Source: Xylocopa sonorina (lineage: Eukaryota; Arthropoda; Insecta; Hymenoptera; Apidae). From it: a stretch of DNA of 64,000 bases. The position numbers and the translations under genes are program-made. Of this stretch, positions 34,501-46,500 are shown piece after piece. The stretch spans positions 2,542,001 to 2,606,000 of the forward strand of contig NC_135208.1 in the NCBI RefSeq assembly GCF_050948175.1. Reading direction: 5' to 3'. Under the pieces are notes generated by a model, which searched no databases, was not told where the DNA came from, and saw only the letters and a list, made by a program, of their open reading frames with translations. Every line of letters starts with the position of its first letter. Position 1 is the first letter of the stretch.

Positions 34501-37500
34501 ATTTGCGTCAGCTTCCTGCACATCACTGAGAATCTTAAATAATCGCCTCAGAGCGATGGTGTCCGCATTGTGGCTCGCAAAACCGCGTGCAACGCGTTAA
34601 AAAAAGAGTATTGCGATGCGTGCTGCGCATCTGGTCCCGATATACACATCGAGTTACGTTTTGACGAGTTTCTGGCGGGAGATTCGACTTTAAACAGTAA
34701 CATCTCTTAAATTCCACTCGATTTAGAAGTAAATACGTTTTTCGAGTTCGTTTTTAGAGAATACACGCGTTCTTCCGGTCAGGATGCACTCGAATTTGCG
34801 TTCGAGCGACAACTGAAAACGTCGCCAGCGAGTCGAACTTGAGAGAGCAGTGATATTTGTCGAGTGTTTGGCAACGAACACAGAATCCGTATTTTTAGCA
34901 GTCGTCTGGGTGCAAACCGTGGCTCTTTCTCTATTGTTGTCCATATCGTTCATTAAGCGTCCATCGTTGATTAGTCTTTCTCGATCCAGAAACGCGAGGA
35001 GCGCGTTGTCCGTTCCGTTTCGAGTGCCATTATTCACGTTTCATGTCTCTTCGAACACACGACCAAAGTTTCGCAATTATTCGTCCGCGTCGTGCATCGA
35101 ACACGCTCGCAAACTCGTTGGATCGCGAAAACAAGACGGAAATAACTTTTAGCAATTTGCTGCTAGAATTCCGCGGCTACGATTATTTAAGTGTGTGTGT
35201 GTGCATGAGAAGAAGACTGTTTTATTATTGTTGCCTCTTCGAGCGATTCGCGAACAGGTCGATCATTAAAAAACGCTGAGGGGTGGTCACCCATCCTGAT
35301 TCGTGACGCGGCGGTCGCAGCTTAACTTCGAAGATCGCGTGGCTATGCAGCTATCTCGCTCGTATAATCTTCTAAACATATAAAAATGCACTAAAAAGCG
35401 TTGTAATGTTTCGAGAGGGAGCAATCGAGAGTGTTTAAGATCTTCGTTGCTGTTGTAAGAGTAGGTGTTGGAGTTTACGCGCTAAACGCCATTTTTATGG
35501 GTTTTTAGGCAAAAAGCTTCAATTTTGAATTTAGATACTTATATTTTTCAATTTTGAACAGTTTGAAAATTAAAATAGAAATGGTTTTTAGGCGAGAAGC
35601 CCCAATTTTGAATTTAGAACATTGCAGTTTTTAATTTCAAGCAGTTTGAAAATTAAAATAGAAATGGTAGAGTAGAAATTGGAATTTACGCGCCAACCGC
35701 CATTTTTATGGGTTTTTAGGCGAGGAAACTCAATTTTGAATTTAGAAACTTATATTTTTCAATTTTAAGCAATTTGAAAATTAAAATAGAAATGGTTTTT
35801 AGACGAGAAGACTCAATTTTGAATTTAAAACATTATATTTCTCAATTTCAAGCAGTTTGAAAATTCAAATAGAAATGGTAGAGTAGAGTTTGGTCTTACA
35901 AAATTGAGTTTTGTGGCTCTAGAATGAGATTTCTAAGCTAATTTTGAAATTAGAGGCAAAGAAGAGGAAGAACGATCGTATTTTAGTTTTCTAGCGAGCT
36001 GGAGACGCTGTTTAAGTCGTGGATTCGAAATACAGTCGAACCTGTGCGCGAATTTAGCGTCAACAACCGAGTTCCACTGGGCAATCGGCCGCGAAACTAA
36101 TTTTAGTAATTGACCGACTAATTTGCGAGCTGATTGATCGTCTAATCTTAGCTGAGCCGGCGATAATTCCGCGTGAATGATTTTTCTGATTTAATCGAGG
36201 GTAGAGAATATTTAGAAATCATTTTTTCAAGGCCAAATTATTTTCAACTCGCTTTACTTAATATTAATCTTATTTTTAAGATTCTTACGTCATTTTTATC
36301 GAAAAATGTGGTTTACAATTTGTAAAAGTGTTTAAGAATTCTTTTGAAAAAGAAACTCTGGTTTTGCAGTCGAGTTTAAACGATTTAAACTCTCGAAGTA
36401 CCAAAGTACTGTTTCAAACAGTTCGATTGAGGAATCAGTGGGGAATGGCTATTCAAATTTCAATTAAAATCGCGCACGCGACCTTTAATCTTTTAGATAT
36501 ATTCCTACATAGCTATTAATTTCTCGCATTGCGTTAGAATCGTTGGAATACCAACGCAACGAAGCGTTAGATTCTGTGCGCGCGCAGTAGGGAGGATCGA
36601 TGCGCGCGCAGAGTGCGCGCGAGTGTTTCAAACGTTCAAACATTCAAACATAGCGCGCGCGCGTTACATCGTCGTTTAATTGCTACTGGAAAATTCTTCT
36701 CATATAATGCTTATTATTAGAATTAATGGGTTATATTTCGTAATCTTGCAAGATTTATGATTTCTTAAATTCGTATTCGATATATTTGTTTGTACACATT
36801 CATCAACAAATGGACTTTGCTTCTTGTTTATTGTTTTTCTTGTTATTGCTCCTTCGATTGTTGGGGTCTTTACTTTAAGAATGTTGCAATTTCGTGAGTT
36901 ATTGCAAGTCGTAAAAGTCTCAGATATAGTTATTTATTACAAATATACGATACGAATGTATTATTAATTTATATAGCCAACCAACTTGATCTAATATAGT
37001 AATAATACTTCATTAAAACTACTTATTAAAACCAACATATAGTAGTAAAGTAATTACAAATTAAATATGCATTAAAGAATGCTATATAATCACACTAACT
37101 AGATAAAACCAACAGTTATAACCTGAATTAAACGGAAAAAACGCTAATTACGAAGCGGTCACCCATCCCAAACCGCGTCACAGCAAGCGCACCTTAACTT
37201 CGTTGATCGCAGGACTATCTATGCAAGTATCATCACCAAATTATTAATGTATTTTTTATATATAAAATAACAGTATATCTGTATAATATAATAAAAAGAA
37301 AACTCGTTTGGAATCATTAAAAAAATTAGTGCAATGAAATAACACAAATTTCGTACATATGTAGATATATATATATACATATATAAAATTTGTGTTATTT
37401 CATTACATTTATTAAATTAAAATTGAAAAGAAAAATTGGAAATAAATTAATGCAATAAAATAATACAGATTTTATGTATTTATGTATATATATACATGTA

Positions 37501-40500
37501 CATATAATTCTATATATAATTTCGTATATACATATATAAATTAAAATTGCAAAAAAAATTGCAAAATATTAGTGCAATTTTCTTGCAATTTTAATTCATA
37601 AATGTGTATACGAAATTATATATAATACTATTATATATGTATATACGAAATCAGTGTTATTAAATCAGTATTATTTAAAATAATATTGTATTAATTATTT
37701 TGCAATTTTCTTACAATTTTAATTTATAAATGCGTATACAAAATCATGTATAATATTATAATGTATATGTACATACAACAATAATATTACAACAATTATA
37801 CATATGTATTTCATTGCATTAATTAAATTAAAATTGCGAAAAAATTGCAAAAAAAATAGTGCAATGAAATAACACAGATTTCGCATATATACGAAACTAT
37901 ATATAATATTCTTATATATATGTACGTACAAAATGAGTACTATTTCATTGTACTAATTTGCAATTAATAATATTACATATATTACATATAATAAATTGAT
38001 AATAATTACATATATATAAAGGAACGATGTACAGTAGTAGAGTAAAGCGATGCGCGCGCATCCTGCGGCCTGCACCCCGCGCAGTGTGCGCGCGCATCCA
38101 GCGTCTTGCGCCCCGCGCATCCTGCGGCCTGCGCCCCGCGCAGTATGCGCGCGCACCGCCGCAGAGGTCGAACCTAGGCGCGCGTGCACGCTCTAACCTG
38201 CGGTCACGTGAAGTTACATATTTGCATGCTGGTCACGCGTCTCGCATAAACGTAACGAGTCCTTAAGCGCTCAATTCGTGCGGATAAAGGCGACGCTTAG
38301 AAAAGCGGCAACGATCGGCGTGCTCTTTTCCGTTTGCGAAGACACATCGAGCGGAATTGAGGCGCGGTCCAACGCGGATTCCACGCAGAATCCTTGAACA
38401 GGCATAAATTGGAAACGCGCGCGACAATTGCAGCTGATCGCGTGCGTTCTTTCAACTTCCGTTCTCCATTTGCTACCAAATTGTATTTTTGGTAATAAAT
38501 TTACGGTTTAAGGTGGTTCTTTTAATGTATTTTCAAGGTTACAAGGTATTATCAGCAATAAATTTAGGGTTTAAGGTTCTTTTAATGTACTTTTAAGGTC
38601 GTAATTTAATTTCAATAATAAATTTAGGGTTTATGGTTCCTTTAATGCATTTTCAAGGTTATAATATATTTTCAATAATAAATTTAGGATTTAAGCTTCT
38701 TTTAATGTATTATTAAGGTTATAATGTACTTTTAATAATAATTTTAGGGTTTAAGCTTCTTTTAATGTATTTTTAAGGTTATACTATATTTTTAATAATA
38801 ATTTTAGGGTTCAAGGTTCCTTTAATGTATTTTTAAGGTTATAATTTAATTTCAATAATAAATTTAGGATTCAAGGTTCCTTTAATGTACTTTTAAGGTC
38901 TTATAATATATTTTTAATAATAATTTTAGGGTTTAAGGTGATTCTTTTAGTGTATTTTTAAATTTATAATGTACTTTCAATAATAATTGTAGGATTTAAG
39001 GTTCTTCAAATGTACTTTTAAGCTCTTATAATGGTCTTAATTACGTGAACCAGATATTTATGGACCAATTACGCCATTACGAATGTAATAACGTACGTAG
39101 TATCCTAATTAGTTAATTATAGATGATTGTTTTGGATTGTTTGATAACTATCTTCGATTTGCGTTACAGAAAACACTGATGGTCGACGCACGTGGATATT
39201 CGACGAGATTTCGTTTCAACGAGCAATGGTGCAATTTCATTGTTGACCACTGTTGCGTGTTTCGAGGAGAACAAATAAAGCAACAAATCTTCTTGCACGC
39301 TCGCGCGACAACAATGTTTCTTTTTTTTTTCCGCAAGCGTTCAGATATGTCACGAAATAACTTTCAGAGAGAGAGAGAGAAGATTTATGCTGTTAATAAA
39401 AGCGGTTATCTGGCTGTTTTTCATGCCCAACTCGCAAACTTGCATTATCTTTGTTGAATGTTTGTGAGAACAGAATATGTTGCATTGATTTTTTGAGACA
39501 TTCACGTTGTAATTCACGATTTAAGATGCTATTGGATTGTAAGCTGGATTTTATAGGATTCGTGGCTTTTTTCTCATAATTGATGAGTAAACAGGCGAAA
39601 TTTGGGGAAATTGAATGAATTAAATTTGCAAAAAGGGGAAATTAAGGGTTAATACTGTAAAGTATTGTAAATTTTTTCATTTCTTACTAATTGGTGTACA
39701 TTTGGCAATTTTCTGAATGAAATAGTTAAGTAGAAGTACCTGATTTGCAAAAGAATTAATTAAACTTGCAAAATGGGGAATTTAAGGGCTAATATTGTAC
39801 AGTACTGTAAATTTCTTCATTTCTCATTACTTAGCTTGCATTTGGCATTTTTCTGAATGAAATAGTTGAGTAGAAGTACTTGATTTGCAAAAGAACTAAT
39901 TAAATTTGCGAAAGAAGGAATTCAAGGCCCAATACTGTATAGTATCCTGTTTTTTTTTTAGTAAAATTGTTCTTTCAAATAAAATATTTAATTAGAAGTA
40001 CTCTGTTCTTAAAAGAACAAATTTTTATTGCAAAAGAACGAATTAAATTTGCAAAAAAAGTGATCTCTAGTGCCAATACCATGCAATATTTAATAAAATT
40101 ATTTTCTTAAATAAAATATTCAATTACAAATGCTCTAATTTCAAAAGAATAAATTTCTATTAAAAAAGTGCAAATTAAATTTGCGAAAGAGTGAATTTAA
40201 AGGCCAATTCTATACAGTATTCAATTTCTTTTTTAACAAAATAATTTTCTCAAATAAAATACTCAATCGAAAGCTCCCTATTTCTAAAAACAACATGTTT
40301 CTATAACAAAAGAACGAGTGAAATCCACGAAAAGGTGCTCAAAAACGCCCATACTGCGAGCCACTCTCGCGTTTATTTAAAATGCAGTCTAGCGTCCACT
40401 TGGCACTCGTTCAAAGTTCGAGTCACCGCTTAAATTATCATAAGAATCATGCAAAACAAACGAAAAAAAATTGCAAATTAACAAACAAACCAAAAGAAAA

Positions 40501-43500
40501 GAGACAAAACCAACTAAATTGGTCCAACTCAATTTAATTTCGTTTTATCTTGAAAAAAAAAAATTTCTGCGACAATTTTGCAGCGAAAAAATTTGTTTTC
40601 TCTTTCGCAGATCGATTTGTTCTATTGAATAATCGTTGACAAAATGAAACAAAGGAAGGACAGAGTGGTTACATTGGCAGACGAGCCAGGAATACTGGCA
40701 GACTGAGTCTAAGTCGTCTAGGATTCGTCTGCCAGCGACAAACAGCGGTTTAATTATAAATCTACGCGGCACTGGTTCAATGGCATCGCGTTCGAGCTGG
40801 CTTTCTCGCCAAATTTTTATTTATTTCGAACGCGACGCTTCTGCGCGATTTTTTTCCCTAATTAAATACAATAATCGATCGAAATCGCATTGTCAACCCT
40901 GTAGAAGGCTTCAATAATTGCTAGTTTTTGTTTTGAAACAGTTATTTCGAATTGTAACTTCGATTGGTCTTCTAGATTCGAAAAGAGGCTGTTGGATCGT
41001 TTGAAAATCGCGCCATTTATTGGAGATCGCTTTTCTAGCTGAGAAATTAGTCTTCAAACCTAATTTTCACTTTGAAATAATTATTTGCAATTGTAGTTTG
41101 TATTTGTGCCTTAAATTTGGAAAGAAACTATTAAGTTGTTCTTAAAATCCCGCCATTTATTGAAGATCGCTTTGCGACTGAGAAACTTGGGTTTTTTAAA
41201 AGTAGGATCGATTTTGTGACCCAGTTTTTACTTTGAAACAATTATTTTGAACTAAATCTGCTCCTAAAAGGTTTAAATTCATTTTAAATTCGAAACGAAA
41301 CCGTTAGATCATTCAAAACTCCCGCCATTTACTCGCAATCTCTTTTGCAATTAAGAAACAAGTGAGTTTCTTTAAAATAGTATCAATATTACCCATTTTC
41401 AATCCAGTTTCCACTTTGAAACTATTATTTTGAATTAGACTCTTTATTAGTGTTTTAAATTTGAAGTGAAACTTTAAAAATCCCGCCACTTACTGGTGAC
41501 TACTTTGCGACTGAGAAACTTGCGTTTTTTTTAAAGTAGGATCAATTTTGCAACTCATTTTTCACTTTCAAATAATTATTTCGAATTAAACCTTCTATTA
41601 GCCTTTTAAATTTGAAACGAAACTGTTAGATCGTTTCAAAAATCGCGCTGTTTATTGGCAATCATTTTGCGATTTAGAAACTTGAGTTTCTTTAAGAATA
41701 ATATTAACTTTGCGATGTAATTTTCACTCTGAAACAATTATTTCGAATTTAAACCTTCAACTGGTCTTTTAAATTCGAAATAAAATTATTAGATCATTTG
41801 AAAAATCCCGCCATTTAATGGCAATCGTTTTGTGACTGAGAAACTTGGATTTTCTTAAAAGTAGGATTAATTTTGCAACACAGCTTTCATTTTGAAACAA
41901 TTATTTCGAATTAAACCTTCAAAGCTAGCCTTTTAAATTCGAAATAAACCCATCAGATCATTTAAAACAAAACTATCAGTTTCAAAAATCGCGTCATACA
42001 CTTGCAATCTTATTTACCACTAAGAAACCCAAATTTCTCAAAACTATCATCAAAAACCTACAAAATTTCCACAAAAAAAAAAAAAGAAAGAAAGAGAAAA
42101 CATTTAAAACTATTATACTTAAGATAATTATTTCGACTAATTATTTCGATAGCAGAAAACAACTAGGTGCTTGTTTATCTTTTTAAGTAAGAAACAGACT
42201 CAAAACGTTCTTAATTGAATGCTTTGTTTTTAAATAAATGCTTTGCTTTTAAATGAAAATGTTTCCAAAGAAATGCTTTGCCTTTAAATAAAAATATTTT
42301 TAAATGAATGCTTTGCTTTTAAATAGAAATGTTTTTAATTAAATGCTTTGTTTTTAAATAAAAATGTTTTCAAACAAATGCTTTGCTTTTGAATAGAAAT
42401 GTTTTTAATTAAATGCATTGTTTTTAAATAAATACTTTGCTTTTAAATGAAAATGTTTCCAAAGAAATGCTTTGCTTTTAAATGAAAATGTTTCCAAAGA
42501 AATGCTTTGTTTTTAAATAAAAATATTTTTAAATGAATGCTTTGCTTTTGAATAAAAATGTTTTTAAATTAATGCTTTGCTTTTGAATAGAGATGTTTTT
42601 AATTAAATGCATTGTTTTTAAATAAATACTTTGCTTTTAAATGAAAATGTTTCCAAAGAAATGCTTTGTTTTTAAATAAAAATATTTTTAAATGAATGCT
42701 TTGCTTTTGAATAAAAATGTTTTTAAATTAATGCTTTGCTTTTAAATAAAAATGTTTTTAAATAAATGCTTTGCTTTTGAATAGAGATGTTTTTAATTAA
42801 ATGCATTGTTTTTAAATAAATACTTTGCTTTTAAATGAAAATGTTTCCAAAGAAATGCTTTGTTTTTAAATAAAAATATTTTTAAATGAATGCTTTGCTT
42901 TTGAATAAAAATGTTTTTAAATTAATGCTTTGCTTTTAAATAAAAATGTTTTTAAATAAATGCTTTGCTTTTGAATAGAGATGTTTTTAATTAAATGCAT
43001 TGTTTTTAAATAAATACTTTGCTTTTAAATGAAAATGTTTCCAAAGAAATGCTTTGTTTTTAAATAAAAATATTTTTAAATGAATGCTTTGCTTTTGAAT
43101 AAAAATGTTTTTAAATTAATGCTTTGCTTTTAAATAAAAATGTTTTCAAATAAATGCTTTGCTTTTGAATAGAGATGTTTTTAATTAAATGCTTTGTTTT
43201 TAAATAAAAATGTTTTTAAATAAATGCTTTGCTTTTGAATAGAGATGTTTTTAATTAAATGCATTGTTTTTAAATAAATACTTTGCTTTTAAATGAAAAT
43301 GTTTCCAAAGAAATGCTTTGTTTTTAAATAAAAATATTTTTAAATGAATGCTTTGCTTTTGAATAAAAATGTTTTTAAATTAATGCTTTGCTTTTAAATA
43401 AAATTGTTTTCAAATAAATACTTTGCTTTTGAATAGAAATGTTTCTAATTAAATGCTTTGTTTTCAAATAAATACTTTGCTTTTAAATGCAAACGTTTTT

Positions 43501-46500
43501 AAATGAGTAATATCGATTTAAAAACAGTATGCTGCAATGTTTTTAAGTGAATGCTTTGTTTTGTAAATAAAAATCTTTTTAAATGAGTAATATGGACTTA
43601 AAAAAAAGTACGCTGCATAAAGCATTCGTGCCTGGTCGCTCGAAGAGAGAACAAGGTTAGGCAAGGTTAGGTTAGGTTAAGTTAGGTTGCGTCTGCGTGC
43701 TGAGAATCTCATTGGTCGGCCATGCATGCACGCTAAACTGGCTCACGATGCGTCTTTTTAAACAAACGTTCAACAATTCAGCGTGGATCGCTTACGATAG
43801 TGTTTATGTAATCGAAGGGATCGAAATCCTGCTGGTCCTCGTCCGCATTCGGCGGAGGGCATGGATAGAATGCTTGCGAGGGTCTGGCGAAAAAGTAAAA
43901 TGTTTTCGTTAGAGATAGAAACTGCGAGAAGATACACAGGACTTAAGAAGTTAAGTATTTAATATTTGTTTGGGTATTTTAATGTATAAGTTGTTTGTTA
44001 AGTCTTTGTATTGTATAATTTGTATGTATCTAGTTCTATTAAGTCCTTGTATTGTATAATTTGTATGTATCTAGTTCTATTAAGTCCTTGTATTGTATAA
44101 TTTGTATGTATCTAGTTCTATTAAGTCCTTGTATTGTATGATTTGTACGTATCTAGTTGCGTTAAGTCTTCGTATTGTATAATTTCTATGTATTTAGTTG
44201 CGTTAAGTCTTTGTATTGTATAATTTGTATGTATTTAGTTGTGTTAAGTCTTTGTATTGTATAATTTGTACGTATTTAGTTGCGTTAAGTCTTTGTATTG
44301 CATAATTTGGACATATCTAGTTGCATTAAGTCTTTGTATTGTATAATTTGTACGTAAGTAGCTGTATTTAGCCTTTTTTGTACAATCTGTATTTAGTCTT
44401 TGTATTGTCTAGTTGTTAAGACTAGTTGTGTTTAGTTTTTTTTTTATAATTTGTATTCAGTCTTTTTTGTATAATTTGTGTTTAGTCTTTGTATTGTATA
44501 ATTTGTAAGTATCTAGTTGTGTTAAGTCTTTGTATTGTATAATTTGTATATATCTAACAAACGAATTGCAAATACTTCATTTAGAGATAGAAATTGCGAG
44601 AAGATACACAGAACTTAAGAAGCTAAGTATTTAATAACATTTGTGGTTCTTGTTTGGGTATTTTAATGCGTAAGTTGTATGTTAAGTCTTTGTATTGTGT
44701 AATTTGTACATATTTAACAAATGAATTGCAGATACTTCATTTAGAGATAGAAATTGCGAGAAGATACACAAAACTTAAGAAGCTAAGGATTTAATAAAAT
44801 GTGCGACTCTTGTTTGCGAATTTTAATGCGTAAGTTGTGTGTTAAGTCTTTCTTTCTTTTGTTATCTTATTCAAGTAATTTGTATGTATGTAACGAATGA
44901 ATTGGAAATATTCCAGTTGCAGAAAGAAACTGTGAGAAAATACACAGAACTTAAGAAGCTAAGTATTTAATAACATCTGTGATTCTTGTTTGTATATTTT
45001 AATGCGTAAGTTATGTGATTAAGTCTTTGTTTCTTTCATACTTTATTCAAGTAATTTGGTAATTTGTACGTATCTAACAAAAGAATTGCAAATAATGCAG
45101 TTGGAGAATGAAATAGACAGATTTTGAGGAAGAACAGATCCTCGAGCATCACATACAGAAGTTAAGAAGCAAAGTAATTGTTCAGAAATTGTTTAGATAC
45201 GTATAGAGTTCTTCTTTCTAAATTTTAATGGACAAGTTAAGTCACATTTGTCTCATAATTTAATATGAAATTAATACAAAGCAATTTGATAATTCTGTGA
45301 CTTTATTTTCTTCAGTTTTCAATTCAAAGGTCGCAATTTGAGACACAAAATATTTGCAACTCTTAATTGGCATCGTTGAATGGTAATATATTTTTTATTA
45401 ATATATTATACTCAAGAATATGAGAAAGAAAATAAAATAATAAGTCTTTGTCCTTATTTTACATCTGAAGAAAAATAATTTAAATAGTTTATGCCATTCT
45501 CGTGTGTTCTAGATACCTGAATTTTTCTGTATTAAATCAACAAGTGTAGAAGAATGATATGAACTTGTAAAAATCAATTTTCTATATACCACTAATTGGC
45601 AATAATCAAATATCTCATCGTATTCCAGAAAAATGTGAATTCAAGAGGTAAATGAAATTGTACAGTCCTGCTAAACTATTAGATCTTCTGTTAAACAAAA
45701 GAATAACGTATTCTAGAGCTTATTTCATTTCTTCTTAGATACATTTTCTCAGATTGCTTTTCTCGATAACTATTAACTAGAATTTAAATTATCATTAAAG
45801 TTTGAATCTCAGAGCTCAATATTAAGTTTAAAGCTTCAATTCTCAAAGCTTCGAAACTCAGAGCTTCAACTTTCAAAGCTCCAAAGCTGAGAGCTTCAAC
45901 TCTAAAAGCTTTGAAACTTTAAGAATTAAATCTCTGGGCTTTGGAAACTGAAGCTCTGAGAACTGAAGCATTCAGCTCTTGAAACTCTGAATCTCAGAGC
46001 TTAATATTAAGCTCAGAGCTTCAACTTTCAAAGCTTCGAAGCTCAGAGCTTCAACTTTCAAAGCTCAGAGCTTCAACTTTCAAAGCTCCAAAGCTGAACG
46101 CTTCGACTCTCAAAGCTTCAAAACTCAGAGCATCAACTCTAAAAGCTTTAAAACTTTAAGAATTAAATCTCTGGGCTTTGGAAACTGAAGCTCTGAGAAC
46201 TGAAGCATTCAGCTCTGAAACTCTGAATCTCAGAGCTTAATATTAAGTTCAGAGCTTCAACTCTCAAAGCTTCGAAGCTCAGAGCTTCAACTTTCAAAGC
46301 TTCGAAGCTCAGAGCTTCAACTTTCAAAGCTCCAAAGCTGAACGCTTCGACTCTCAAAGCTTCAAAACTCAGAGCATCAACTCTAAAAGCTTTAAAACAT
46401 TAAGAATTGTATCTCTGGGCTTTGAAAGTTGAAGCTCTGAGAACTGAAGCTTTCAACTCTAAATCTCTGAATTTTAGAGCTCAATACTAAGTTCAGAGTT

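Noticed and set aside
33461..37225. Functional 5S rRNA genes
   Set aside because: Only the internal promoter region is preserved; the 5' part and terminal stem of 5S are missing in all three copies.
39137..39457. 106-codon plus-strand frame in ClC-a intron 1
   Set aside because: No recognisable domain, non-repetitive but without splice or promoter support; likely chance.
40381..40440. tRNA-like GTTCGAGTC T-loop motif
   Set aside because: No acceptor stem, D-arm or anticodon arm can be paired around it.
43930..44560. CRISPR-like regular repeats
   Set aside because: Units are contiguous without unique spacers, and the genome is a spliced eukaryotic one; it is a minisatellite.
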